DNA of 34,734 nt from a virus. The position numbers were made by a program, and so were the translations under genes. The notes under the pieces were generated by a model. The model was not told the origin of the DNA, ran no database searches, and saw only the letters and a program-made list of their open reading frames with translations. How positions within the stretch are numbered: the first letter of the stretch is position 1; each line of letters begins with the position of its first letter. The stretch lies in IMG/VR virus record IMGVR_UViG_3300034407_000852, positions 1-34,734 of that record; one strand, written 5' to 3'. Shown piece after piece: positions 22,348 through 30,388 of this stretch.

Positions 22348-22678
22348 TGCAAGCCTCCTCGAGCCAACGCTCGGCTGTCTCCATGTCAGGAGCATACTGG
22401 ATGAAAGCGTTGAGGCTTTCCTCCTCATAGGCCTTTTCGGCCGCAATTTCTTGCTCGACCAGGTTAGACCAAAAGTCGCACTCTGCCTCGAGTTCGGCAA
22501 AGGTCATGCCGCTAATGTCCATACGGAACCGGCAACCATTTACGTCCTTAGACGCATCTGAGATGTAGCCATACAGTTCATCCGCTTCGGCCTGGGCTGC
22601 TACTTCAGCAGTAGCGTAACGACCGGCATCAACGCCGTCAGCGACAATCTCATAACCCATAAAATCTAACTTAGTCAT
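22340..22678 (-). CDS. Hypothetical acidic protein, first gene behind tandem early promoters
   Basis: A 112-residue, acidic, mostly helical protein (MTKLDFMGYEIVADGVDAGR, then EAECDFWSNLVEQEIAAEKA). No known family recognised. A hand count of 22381-22500 gives 53% GC against 33% in a neighbouring stretch, and its codons use many G/C third positions, so it may be a recent acquisition. GAGGA precedes the ATG. It is the first gene after two tandem sigma70-like promoters, so it should be among the earliest and most strongly expressed; a host-takeover function would fit. Confidence 0.68.
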   Translation of the reverse strand: MTKLDFMGYEIVADGVDAGRYATAEVAAQAEADELYGYISDASKDVNGCRFRMDISGMTFAELEAECDFWSNLVEQEIAAEKAYEEESLNAFIQYAPDMETAERWLEEACNA

Positions 22679-22719
22679 ATACAGTCCTCACAACCGTTTT
22701 TTCATTGTTTATATGCTAT

Positions 22720-22747
22720 ATTATACACTAATCTGAGGAAATGTCAA
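22720..22747 (-). promoter_or_regulatory. Strong sigma70-like early promoter (proximal, P1)
   Basis: The minus strand has a perfect TTGACA (22747-22742), 16 nt, then a perfect TATAAT (22725-22720). The predicted start is about 35 nt before the ATG at 22678. This is a host-sigma70-type promoter driving the small-gene block. Confidence 0.88.
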
Positions 22748-22783
22748 GCATTTTTTCACTTTTTTTGAAATCTTTTCCTCAAT

Positions 22784-22866
22784 AAAATCAATAACTTATG
22801 TAAGTATAATACTATCTTTAGATTCAAATGTCAAGCCCTAAAAAACCCAACAAAATCAATAACTTA
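22784..22866 (-). repeat. 15-bp direct repeat in the early promoter region
   Basis: Plus-strand AAAATCAATAACTTA occurs at 22784-22798 and 22852-22866, 68 bp apart. Each copy lies upstream of one of the two promoters (37 bp before P1, 18 bp before P2). Possible AT-rich UP element or operator. The 216-nt gap 22679-22894 otherwise holds only the promoters and a small hairpin. Confidence 0.7.
22806..22834 (-). promoter_or_regulatory. Sigma70-like early promoter (distal, P2)
   Basis: TTGACA (22834-22829), 17 nt, then TATTAT (22811-22806) on the minus strand. It lies 87 nt upstream of P1 and shares its CTTGACATTT flank, so the two look like a duplicated promoter. Confidence 0.8.
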
Positions 22867-22872
22867 GTAAAG

Positions 22873-22883
22873 CCCTACAAGGG
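22873..22883 (-). terminator. Weak hairpin after methyltransferase gene
   Basis: Minus-strand CCCTTGTAGGG (4-bp stem, 3-nt loop) followed by CTTTAC, 12 nt after the methyltransferase stop. Short stem and short U-run, so at best a weak terminator insulating the early promoters. Confidence 0.3.
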
Positions 22884-22894
22884 TCTGAGAGGCG

Positions 22895-23602
22895 CTATGA
22901 TCTAAGCACTATGTAGGACTGATAACAATAGTCAGGATGCACTATTTCAGCACACAGACCCTCGTCCGCTAATGCTTGAATTAGCCACTCCTCATTGTAA
23001 AAAGTGATTAGATGTCGGCAATTCCATTTTTGGAGATCTACAGTGTTATTAATAATCTGATTGTTATCCATAACGGAAAATGTAGTCTTACACTTTCCAT
23101 CTATATAGTCTCTAAAATCTATACATTGACCATATTCTTGGACTCTTCTGCGCCAATACCAATTTGCTATGGTTTTGTCGGAAGTTAGCTGTATACTGTG
23201 TGCCATTATTTCAGGCTGAAATTTTTGCAAATCCTTTAACGAAAAAACTAATTCATTAAAATCAGTGTGGCTGAATACACTATAAGAAAAAATATGATCG
23301 TATTTTTCTCTTTTAGTATTTGTGATGGGAATGTATCTTTCTGCGTTTTGATTATAGGCCCAGTTGTAGGTACTATGATGTATCCACTCTGATTTAGGAT
23401 ATTCTTTCTCTCCAAAGTCAAGAGCTTCTTTGTCTACATCTACGCAGGTATAATTTTCTTCTTTGATTTCACCGTAAGAATGATACAGGAGGTTACCTGA
23501 GTTCCCCCCTACATCCATAACAGTTTTATCTTTTACATCTTTTACAATATATTTGTAAAAACCAAACCTATCGTGTTCGGGTTCTCTCGGATATATGTAC
23601 AT
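22895..23602 (-). CDS. Class I SAM-dependent methyltransferase
   Basis: A 235-residue protein. VMDVGGNSGNLLYH (about residues 29-42) is methyltransferase motif I (the SAM-binding glycine loop). YTCVDVDKEAL is the acidic strand-2 end, and YDHIFSYSVFSHTD is motif IV/post-IV. The C-terminal third (NEEWLIQALADEGLCAEIVH) fits the last strands of the fold. Substrate unknown: a DNA-base MTase would show DPPY or NPPY, which is absent, so a small-molecule, sugar or protein target is more likely. No ribosome-binding site is evident before ATG 23602. It lies after the EF-hand membrane gene. Confidence 0.82.
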   Translation of the reverse strand: MYIYPREPEHDRFGFYKYIVKDVKDKTVMDVGGNSGNLLYHSYGEIKEENYTCVDVDKEALDFGEKEYPKSEWIHHSTYNWAYNQNAERYIPITNTKREKYDHIFSYSVFSHTDFNELVFSLKDLQKFQPEIMAHSIQLTSDKTIANWYWRRRVQEYGQCIDFRDYIDGKCKTTFSVMDNNQIINNTVDLQKWNCRHLITFYNEEWLIQALADEGLCAEIVHPDYCYQSYIVLRS

Positions 23603-23626
23603 AATATAAATTTTCTATTTTTTGCC

Positions 23627-23944
23627 TTACTTTTTACTGTATGCTTGTGCGCCAAAGAATGCTGCAACGATACCAGCAACAGCAACAAAGTAAGTAGGAG
23701 CCATGTCGCCTAGTGTAGCTTGTGCTTGGTCTAGTCCTGACAATGAAGCAACAACAACTGCGAATGGGTATAACAACATACCACCGAGAGCAAACCAAGC
23801 CATTTTTCGTTGGGCATCACGCATTGCATCTTGGTCTTCAAGTTCTTTGCGCCTGAATTCAATATACATTTTTTTCTCTTCATCATCTACAACACCATCG
23901 CCATTCACATCGGCTGGCATGGTTTTCTTTTCTTCTTCTGCCAT
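23627..23944 (-). CDS. EF-hand membrane protein, holin candidate
   Basis: A 105-residue protein. DVNGDGVVDDEE near residues 12-23 is a canonical 12-residue EF-hand calcium loop: ligands at positions 1, 3, 5, 9 and 12, with G6 and hydrophobic position 8. A charged helix follows, then two hydrophobic segments (WFALGGMLLYPFAVVVASLS and TYFVAVAGIVAAFFGAQAY) and a short KK tail. Two membrane helices with a basic C-terminus suit a class II holin. ATG 23944 is chosen over 23965 because AGGAG lies 8-10 nt upstream. A late box lies at 23966-23973. Calcium control of the membrane part is an inference. Confidence 0.72.
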   Translation of the reverse strand: MAEEEKKTMPADVNGDGVVDDEEKKMYIEFRRKELEDQDAMRDAQRKMAWFALGGMLLYPFAVVVASLSGLDQAQATLGDMAPTYFVAVAGIVAAFFGAQAYSKK

Positions 23945-23965
23945 AGTGAGACTCCTCTTTCTCAC

Positions 23966-23973
23966 TATTTATA
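23966..23973 (-). promoter_or_regulatory. T4 late-type promoter box TATAAATA
   Basis: An exact late box on the minus strand. Initiation at about 23960 gives a 15-nt leader containing AGAGGAG before the EF-hand membrane gene. It sits between that gene and the gp41 stop, so the gene can be expressed late despite lying behind replication genes. Confidence 0.8.
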
Positions 23974-23977
23974 CTAT

Positions 23978-25354
23978 TTAAATTTTAAATCCGGAAAAGT
24001 TACTTTCACCTCGACTAAAACTAGTATTGTCAAACACAGGAGTATCTGTGTTACCTGCGTCCTGCAAACCTTCCTGAGGATTTTCAATATCAAATAATTT
24101 CATCCTCGATCTGTCAATGCCTAACATGAATCGTTTGTTCTTTGTAGGGTCTGAATATCTGTTTTTCAACTGTTTGACCATAACCTGACCTAGTTTTTCT
24201 AAATCTTCAGTGCTGATAAGAGCAAACATCAAATCCGCTGTTGCCGGGAGACCAAATGATTCTGAAGTATCAGTCAGTTCTACATCGCTACTATTGTAAC
24301 CACTTCTTGTAGTCTGTGTTGCTGTGACAATAGGAACATCAAACTCAACTGCTAGACCTCGTAGCTCTTCTGCAATGGACTTAATGATTGTGTAGGAGTT
24401 TGCTGATGAACCAGCACGGAATCTAGAACTAGCACAGATGTTAAGATAGTCAATAAATATAATATTAGGTATAAAGTTTCTTTTGAGTTTAAGTTCATTT
24501 AGTAAAGCCTTAAAGTGTCCTGTGTGAGCAGACGCTGTAGGATATTCTTTAACAATAAGTCTACCCTGTATTTTATTGTTAATTTTTTCGATTCTATCTT
24601 CAAACATTTGTTTAGACAGATCTTTCAGTTGTTGAATAGGCAAATTCATCAAATTAGCATCAATACGTTCTGCAATCCTCTCCTCCGACATTTCAAGGGT
24701 AACATACAAAACATTTCTGTTCTGTGATATTACATTTGCTGCCATATGACACATAAAAAGAGACTTACCAACACCTGTACCTGCAAGTGCTACGTTCAGT
24801 GTTTTGTTTGACAATCCACCTTCAGTAATTTCATTAAACATTTGAAGATCAAAAGGCATTTTCTCTTCTAGTCTATGATAAAAATCATATCTGTCTTCTG
24901 CGTTTTCAATATAGTCATGTCCAATGTTATTGTCAAAACCTACCTGCAATGCCTTTGACAACATATCAGGCAGGGCATCAGGACCTCTGTCTTTGTCTCT
25001 GCCGTCAATTACTTGAATACTATCCATAATAGCATTGTAGATTGCTTTGTCTTTACAAAATTTTTCAGTTTCGTCTAGCAACCATTGAGGATCATTTTTT
25101 GTCTCAACTACCTCACCTAACCACTCGCTAAGTGCCGGAAGTTCTGTTTCGGATATTATTTTATCCTCTTCAATAGCTATGGCGAGTGCTTGTTTAGTAG
25201 GAGGTTTGTTGTATTTTTCGGAATACTCCTGTATCTTTCTCAAAAGTGTTTTGTATTCACCTGAAAAATATTCTGACTTTAGAAAAGGAATTGCCTTTCT
25301 AAAATAATTATCATCAAGTAACAAGTTGGATATAATTAATTTTTCAATCTGCAT
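23978..25354 (-). CDS. 41: Replicative DNA helicase, T4 gp41-like (DnaB family)
   Basis: A 458-residue hexameric 5'-3' helicase. Walker A is AGTGVGKS (191-198) and Walker B is IIFIDYLN (298-305). TLEMSEERIAERIDANLM and a SFGLPATADLMFAL segment follow the DnaB/gp41 pattern. The N-terminal about 150 residues are the helical gp59/primase-interacting domain. T4 gp41 is 475 residues. It overlaps the zinc microprotein gene by 11 nt. Works with the primase at 7053-8072 and polymerase gp43. It is in the same run as uvsX, a common order in marine T4-like phages. Confidence 0.95.
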   Translation of the reverse strand: MQIEKLIISNLLLDDNYFRKAIPFLKSEYFSGEYKTLLRKIQEYSEKYNKPPTKQALAIAIEEDKIISETELPALSEWLGEVVETKNDPQWLLDETEKFCKDKAIYNAIMDSIQVIDGRDKDRGPDALPDMLSKALQVGFDNNIGHDYIENAEDRYDFYHRLEEKMPFDLQMFNEITEGGLSNKTLNVALAGTGVGKSLFMCHMAANVISQNRNVLYVTLEMSEERIAERIDANLMNLPIQQLKDLSKQMFEDRIEKINNKIQGRLIVKEYPTASAHTGHFKALLNELKLKRNFIPNIIFIDYLNICASSRFRAGSSANSYTIIKSIAEELRGLAVEFDVPIVTATQTTRSGYNSSDVELTDTSESFGLPATADLMFALISTEDLEKLGQVMVKQLKNRYSDPTKNKRFMLGIDRSRMKLFDIENPQEGLQDAGNTDTPVFDNTSFSRGESNFSGFKI

Positions 25355-25541
25355 CTTCTTTTATAAATTCCTTTCTTAATGCTTCAACACAAGGTTCACA
25401 TAAAAACAATTCTCCACCGTGTCCATGAAAACACAGTGCTGTATCTCCCTCCATTATTTCAATGTTACAACGGTCGCAAATTCCCTTAGGCTTCTGCGAT
25501 TCCTTCGTAGGCGCTTTCAATGTCTTCTTCAGAAACTTCAT
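25344..25541 (-). CDS. Zinc-binding microprotein between uvsX and gp41
   Basis: A 65-residue protein with CDRC at about 22-25 and CEPC at about 48-51, plus His residues in between (FHGHGG), so a single zinc ribbon or treble-clef is likely. The N-terminus is Lys-rich. Its start lies inside uvsX (56-nt overlap) without an obvious Shine-Dalgarno site; I found no better start downstream. Its position between recombinase and helicase suggests a replication accessory, for example a helicase-loading or single-strand-binding cofactor, but there is no direct proof. Confidence 0.6.
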   Translation of the reverse strand: MKFLKKTLKAPTKESQKPKGICDRCNIEIMEGDTALCFHGHGGELFLCEPCVEALRKEFIKEDAD

Positions 25542-26568
25542 CTTGCATTATCCCGTCTACACTTGAAATTGAATATCTCTTGTTTATCCAAGCAAGGAAT
25601 GTAGGATCCTGTAGTATAGGCAACCAAAACTCCTTGTTATATGTATCCTTTTGCCTGTATTTACCTTCTACTTCTTCTCCTGTTTCTGTGTTTACTTTCT
25701 GGTACCAACCATTACTAGGCTTGATAACGTGACCTGATTCTAGTGCCATATCCAACAGACCTGACCATTTACTGATACCGCCTTCAAAGGACACTTCAAC
25801 GGGAATCTTAGACTTCTCACGTACAAAGCGTGACTTCTCAACATTGATAATAAAGTTATAACCCATCAGTTCAGTGCCTTGTTTGTCCTGCTGACGACCG
25901 ATGATATAGATGTTATCTGCTGAGTAATAAATGCCTGTGCCGCCTGAAAGAATGTCTTTAGGGTACAGTCCAATCTCTTTGTACGTATGATTCACTGCAA
26001 CCATCGGAATGTCTTTCAGTGTCAAATGAGGAGTAACCATACGGAACAAGGACTTCAACTGTTTCGCACGAGACATATCTGCAACTGACTTACCATCAAG
26101 TGCGTCATCAACCTCTTTCTTAGACGCCAAGTTACCAACGGAGTCAATGATAATCATAATGTGGTCACCACGTTCAATACTATTGAGCTGTGACATTGAA
26201 TCATGCTTCAACTGTTCTACGTCTGTGATAGGAGTATGAATAACTCTGTCTTTATCAATATTAAAGGTATCAAAGTAGGACTGAGGAGTACCAAACTCTG
26301 AGTCATAGAACAAAATGACAGCATCATCATACTTGTCCTGATATGCCTTTGCCAACATCAGCGAGAAGGCTGTCTTGAAGTGTTTAGAAGGACCTGCAAA
26401 TACTGTCAGTCCAGGTGTTAGTCCACCATCAAGGCGGCCACTCAATGCTACGTTCAATGCAGGCACTGAGGTTTGAATCAAATCTTTCGTTCCGAAAAAC
26501 TTTGAATCGGTTAGAACAGCAGTGTCTTTGATAGTGCTGTTTTTTTTAAGTTTTTCAAGTAAACTCAT
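25486..26568 (-). CDS. uvsX: Recombinase UvsX (RecA family)
   Basis: A 360-residue strand-exchange ATPase for recombination-dependent replication and repair. The Walker A is the T4-specific form GPSKHFKT (59-66), and the Walker B is MIIIDSVGNLASKKEVDD. AVNHTYKEIGLYPKDILSGG matches the loop/switch region of UvsX. T4 UvsX is 391 residues. ATG 26568 is preferred over an upstream in-frame ATG at 26580: GGAG lies about 8 nt upstream and it overlaps the previous stop (ATGA). The C-terminus is acidic (DEVSEEDIESAYEG), as in UvsX, where it modulates ATP/ssDNA binding. Confidence 0.96.
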   Translation of the reverse strand: MSLLEKLKKNSTIKDTAVLTDSKFFGTKDLIQTSVPALNVALSGRLDGGLTPGLTVFAGPSKHFKTAFSLMLAKAYQDKYDDAVILFYDSEFGTPQSYFDTFNIDKDRVIHTPITDVEQLKHDSMSQLNSIERGDHIMIIIDSVGNLASKKEVDDALDGKSVADMSRAKQLKSLFRMVTPHLTLKDIPMVAVNHTYKEIGLYPKDILSGGTGIYYSADNIYIIGRQQDKQGTELMGYNFIINVEKSRFVREKSKIPVEVSFEGGISKWSGLLDMALESGHVIKPSNGWYQKVNTETGEEVEGKYRQKDTYNKEFWLPILQDPTFLAWINKRYSISSVDGIMQDEVSEEDIESAYEGIAEA

Positions 26569-27146
26569 ACGTATCTCCATTTTACATCTTTGAAACTATC
26601 TATAATAAATTTTCTTTCTTCTTCCCATATTTTTACGTGAGGTATATCCACACCCTCTGCATACTCTCGATATGCGTGTTTAGTGTCTCCAAATCCTGCA
26701 AGGAGTATTTCTTTATACCCTTCTTTCGCAGCTAACCACATGGCAAAACCACCCGAGCTAAATCTTTTAGGTAGTTCACTCATTTTTACGTTCTCTACTT
26801 TATCAGTTTCATTCAGATATGTAAAGAACATTGTATTGTTCCAACCGCTGATAACAACACCGTGACTGTCATAGTCATTATACTTAGTTGTAAAACCTGC
26901 AAGCTCTAATAGTTCAGGTGTTGTTGCTTCTGATGTTACAGGATTCCAATCTAAAAATATACAACGATTATCATTTGCATAACCAGAACAATATATTTCG
27001 TGTTGTCTATGTGCATCAGTAGCAACTAGTGTTTTTATGTTTAGGTCTTCTCTATATGCAAGGTTACACGCCCAAATATCAAGTGTGTCTCCATAAAACA
27101 TACCTTCTCTATTAGCACCGTTGCCAAGTATTATAGCCTTATTCAC
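26565..27146 (-). CDS. Unknown Rossmann-like protein, possibly DUF115/MptE-like
   Basis: A 193-residue protein. AIILGNGANREGMFYGDTLD near the start and EILLAGFGDTKHAYREYAEG near the end read like strand-glycine-loop units, and a central YDSHGVVISGWNNTMFF lies between. This arrangement resembles DUF115/MptE-like or sialyl/glycosyltransferase-associated proteins; I cannot place it firmly. GTG 27146 is chosen: AGGAG lies about 6 nt upstream and it overlaps the preceding stop by 8 nt; ATG 27164 is the alternative. It lies between the nucleotide-sugar dehydrogenase and uvsX, so it may belong with the former. Confidence 0.65.
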   Translation of the reverse strand: MNKAIILGNGANREGMFYGDTLDIWACNLAYREDLNIKTLVATDAHRQHEIYCSGYANDNRCIFLDWNPVTSEATTPELLELAGFTTKYNDYDSHGVVISGWNNTMFFTYLNETDKVENVKMSELPKRFSSGGFAMWLAAKEGYKEILLAGFGDTKHAYREYAEGVDIPHVKIWEEERKFIIDSFKDVKWRYV

Positions 27147-27873
27147 TTGTTCTCCTATTTGCATTTACAACTAATGCTGTTTTAAAAATATTGTAACTAT
27201 TATAACATAATGATTTCATATGTGTCAAGTCTTTAGGTAAGCACTTACCACCAAATCCTACTCTACCGTCAGGACCTGGACACTGCCAATGAGTTCCCCC
27301 AACAGCAGGATCGTCTTCTAACATATTTTGTATTGCAGTATAGTCAATATCTAAACGATTACAAATTTCCGCAAACTCATTTGCTACAGCAACTTTCATA
27401 GCAAGAGCAGAGTTCCTTGCCAACTTAAACATCATAGACTCTTCAGCACTCAAACAATAAACTTTCTTTTCAGAGAACATTTGATGTAGCTCTATAGAAA
27501 AGTCCTTGTCGCTGACAATCAATGGAAGTTCAGGATCGTCTACATCTTCTTTCCAATGATTCTCCCTCAAAAATTCAGGCATCATAATTGCACCTGGGAA
27601 GTTTTTTACTTGATTAGGACCAATTGTGCTACGTATGACTATTTGACCTGAATGTTTCCATTCATTAAAAACATCTCTCAATAAATTGATATTTAATTTT
27701 TGATTGCAAAGATCTAAATCAGTAGGAACACACAAAAATATGTAATCATATTGACCTCCTACATTAGTATATCCTTTGGCAGGATCATGTATATAAATTG
27801 TAGCGTCTGTTCTCTCAAACAAATAATGAGTGGCAGTTCCTACAAATCCATAACCGACAATTAAAATTTTCAC
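27139..27873 (-). CDS. Nucleotide-sugar dehydrogenase, short UDP-glucose/GDP-mannose 6-dehydrogenase type
   Basis: A 244-residue NAD-dependent enzyme. The Rossmann G7-x-G9-x-x-G12 motif (VGYGFVG) opens the protein. RSTIGPNQV, MMPEFLRE and FKLARNSALAMKVAVANEFA are family blocks, and the catalytic Cys is C211 in GFGGKCLPKD. Cellular members have 390-440 residues; this one ends shortly after the central helix and lacks the C-terminal NDP-sugar-binding domain. GTG start at 27873 overlaps the polymerase stop (GTGA). It may act as a minimal dimer or rely on another subunit. A product could be UDP-glucuronate-like for glycan or DNA decoration. Confidence 0.88.
   Translation of the reverse strand: MKILIVGYGFVGTATHYLFERTDATIYIHDPAKGYTNVGGQYDYIFLCVPTDLDLCNQKLNINLLRDVFNEWKHSGQIVIRSTIGPNQVKNFPGAIMMPEFLRENHWKEDVDDPELPLIVSDKDFSIELHQMFSEKKVYCLSAEESMMFKLARNSALAMKVAVANEFAEICNRLDIDYTAIQNMLEDDPAVGGTHWQCPGPDGRVGFGGKCLPKDLTHMKSLCYNSYNIFKTALVVNANRRTSE
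27199..27228 (-). promoter_or_regulatory. Sigma70-like promoter inside dehydrogenase gene
   Basis: TTGACA (27228-27223), 18 nt, then a perfect TATAAT (27204-27199) on the minus strand. It lies in the last 90 nt of the dehydrogenase gene and would start transcription at about 27192, upstream of the Rossmann-like gene and uvsX. Two perfect hexamers make chance less likely. Confidence 0.65.
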
Positions 27874-30365
27874 GTAAATAAATCCTCAAGTGTATTTTCA
27901 GGTTCTGTTTTCCACCCAAGTGTTTTCACAATAGTTTTCAGTGGTTCCAAGAAAGCCTTATCAAAAATTAATTCTTTATCGACATACTTATGTAAATCAA
28001 ATTCCTTAGGGAGAGTTCCGATAAATGAAATACAGTTTTCCCTTATGATATTAGGTTCCTTCAGATAAACAAATTTTACTTTATCACCCTCTTGTATCTT
28101 TTCATACTTCTTAGCAAGACCCCTTTCAATCAAATAATGATTATACAATAAACCACCTCTAACGTGAATAGGAGTTCCTTTTGCATAAATGTTAGACACA
28201 TCAGTATATTTTGCAATGTTATTACAGCCTCTAGGAAATGCAATATCCTCAACTGATTTAGTCATAAAGTCCTTTTTTGTTTCTTCAATATATCGGTGCA
28301 ATGTTTTTTCGTCACTGGTCAAACAAAGTCTAACCGACTCTTTCAAACTGTCTCGAACAACTGATGGAGTAGACGAACGAACAATCTCAAGTCCCATAAC
28401 CTTAAGATCAGGAGTAGTATATCTAACACCCTCGTTGTCCCACACATTCATTGCATATCTTTTCTTTGCTACCCACAAACAATTGTCTGCAATAGCCTCA
28501 CGTTTGAAAAATATTTTTTCCTCAAAGGCGTTTGTGTAGTTGGCAAGTTCTGTCATCGCTCTTGCAATACAAGGTTCGATTTGATCCTCACCTATTTTGT
28601 CTAATATGTCAATTAACTTGTCTTTAGGTTTATCGGCAAAAAACTTATCTACAATAGCCTTCAAAGTAATATAACAGGAGTCAGTATCAGTATAGAAACT
28701 ATACATCTCACCCTCTGTTTTTAACGTATCATTCAAAAACTCATCCAGTGCCTGAGCCGTCTTTCTTATGATAAATTGCCCGGATAGTGTTATTCCTTCT
28801 GCTATTCGGTCATCATAGTATCTGAAAAATTCATTAGCCATTGCACCATAGAGTGAGTTGAGTTGAATCTTACGTGCCATTTGAAAATTGTTATACTTTG
28901 CTATCAAGTTCTTGTACTTAGGATCCTTAGTGTTCTCATAATCCTGTTTAGCCTCTAGCATCAACTTCTTGTAGCGTTGTCTGTCATCAAAAAACTTTTG
29001 TACAATGTTAGGGAAGTGACCCTGCCTGCTACGTGTAAACGTCTGACCGTTGCCTGCTATAGCATCATCAGTATCAAACTCAACCTTGTTTTCTAACAAA
29101 TCATCTACAGTAACAGCGTACACCCCACCAGGCACCAGTGTCTCAGGGCTCATGTTGTATTGCATAATGATAGAAGGATACAGTGAAGTAGCATCAAACG
29201 AAGCGACCCATTCATACTGCCCAGGGACAGGTTCTTGTACATATGCTCCTGCAATACCGCTTGCCTGCTTACCCTCATGTTGTGAAATAATTATATCTTG
29301 ATCTAGTAGATGATTGTACAGTAAACAGTCCCAAGTTTTTACAGGAGAAAACACATCGTCAAAATTCATCTTAGCATCGTATGTCATTGTAAGACACAAC
29401 TCAATGAGTTTCATCTTCTCCTCAAGTTCATCTACAAGTTTAGTATCTATGATGTTGTATTCAACAAATAGGTTCCAATCTTTTGTATAGAAGTCTTTGA
29501 AAGTATCGTGAGGATTTTCTAGTTTCTTATGACCAAGTTCAACCTCTGTAATGTAGTCTAGTTTGTAGGACTCTCTTGTTACATATGTAAACTTTCTGTA
29601 TATGTCCAAGTAGTCTAACTGTGCCACGCCTGTGATATTGTAAGAAAGTTGTGTTCTACCGAGTCTAGTAAACTCCTTTTTGTGTACCAACTTGAAAGGA
29701 CTAAACGCCTTCTTTAGAATGTCCTCTCCCGTTATACGTACCGATCTTTCTACAAGATAGGGTATATCAAATAGTTTTGAGTTCCAACCAGTAATAACGT
29801 CAGGCGTGTTTACTGTCCACCATTCAAGGAATCTTGCAAATAATTGTTTCTCACTAGAACATTCTCGATAGTCTACGTTTAGGTGTGCAGTATGTTCTGT
29901 AGGTGTGTATGGACCGAGACCCCATGTTGTGATCTTTTTAGTAGAACTTTCCATCATTGTTATCAGTATCACTTCTTCTTGAGGATTGAAAACATCAGGA
30001 AAACCATTCTCGGTTGTAGTCTCAATATCTATTGAGTAAATACTGATCTGATTTATATCCCAATCAACCTCACCAGGATACTCTTGGGATATGTACTGAT
30101 AACCCCAGTGTGACTGTCCGAATATAGGAAAGTTAGAAACTTCTTTGTATTGTTCTATGAAGTCAGCAGCCTCTTTAGGACCACCGAATGTGATAGGCGA
30201 GACTTGCTCGCCATAAATAGATTTGTATTTGGAGTCTTCTTTTGCCTTCACATAAAGTGTAGGCGAGAAATCAATTCTTCTACTGAACCTTTTGCCTTTA
30301 TCGGATATCCCTCGATAAAGTATTTTGTCGCCATAGTGCCTAGCGTATGTATAAAATTTTGACAT
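27870..30365 (-). CDS. 43: DNA polymerase, family B, T4 gp43-like
   Basis: An 831-residue replicative polymerase with proofreading. The 3'-5' exonuclease Exo I acidic pair is in SIDIETTTE (D113, E115). The polymerase motifs are FDATSLYPSI (motif A, D391), KIQLNSLYG (motif B, about 499-507) and YTDTDS (motif C, about 558-563). T4 gp43 is 898 residues. ATG 30365 (MSKFYTYARHYG) is chosen over a TTG 15 nt upstream because GGAG lies 8 nt before it. It follows a perfect sigma70-like promoter at 30389-30417. Uses the gp44/62 clamp loader encoded at 32927-34311. Confidence 0.97.
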   Translation of the reverse strand: MSKFYTYARHYGDKILYRGISDKGKRFSRRIDFSPTLYVKAKEDSKYKSIYGEQVSPITFGGPKEAADFIEQYKEVSNFPIFGQSHWGYQYISQEYPGEVDWDINQISIYSIDIETTTENGFPDVFNPQEEVILITMMESSTKKITTWGLGPYTPTEHTAHLNVDYRECSSEKQLFARFLEWWTVNTPDVITGWNSKLFDIPYLVERSVRITGEDILKKAFSPFKLVHKKEFTRLGRTQLSYNITGVAQLDYLDIYRKFTYVTRESYKLDYITEVELGHKKLENPHDTFKDFYTKDWNLFVEYNIIDTKLVDELEEKMKLIELCLTMTYDAKMNFDDVFSPVKTWDCLLYNHLLDQDIIISQHEGKQASGIAGAYVQEPVPGQYEWVASFDATSLYPSIIMQYNMSPETLVPGGVYAVTVDDLLENKVEFDTDDAIAGNGQTFTRSRQGHFPNIVQKFFDDRQRYKKLMLEAKQDYENTKDPKYKNLIAKYNNFQMARKIQLNSLYGAMANEFFRYYDDRIAEGITLSGQFIIRKTAQALDEFLNDTLKTEGEMYSFYTDTDSCYITLKAIVDKFFADKPKDKLIDILDKIGEDQIEPCIARAMTELANYTNAFEEKIFFKREAIADNCLWVAKKRYAMNVWDNEGVRYTTPDLKVMGLEIVRSSTPSVVRDSLKESVRLCLTSDEKTLHRYIEETKKDFMTKSVEDIAFPRGCNNIAKYTDVSNIYAKGTPIHVRGGLLYNHYLIERGLAKKYEKIQEGDKVKFVYLKEPNIIRENCISFIGTLPKEFDLHKYVDKELIFDKAFLEPLKTIVKTLGWKTEPENTLEDLFT

Positions 30366-30388
30366 CTGATCTCCATTCAAGTAATAAC

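Noticed and set aside
22348-22500. N-terminal extension of the 22144-22347 protein
   Set aside because: It lies wholly within the other-frame gene 22340-22678, and the internal ATG at 22347 has a strong AGGAGG site.
24926-24942. TTGACA with a TATATT 17 nt away inside the gp41 gene
   Set aside because: The -10 is imperfect, it is deep in coding sequence and no gene starts for several hundred bases.
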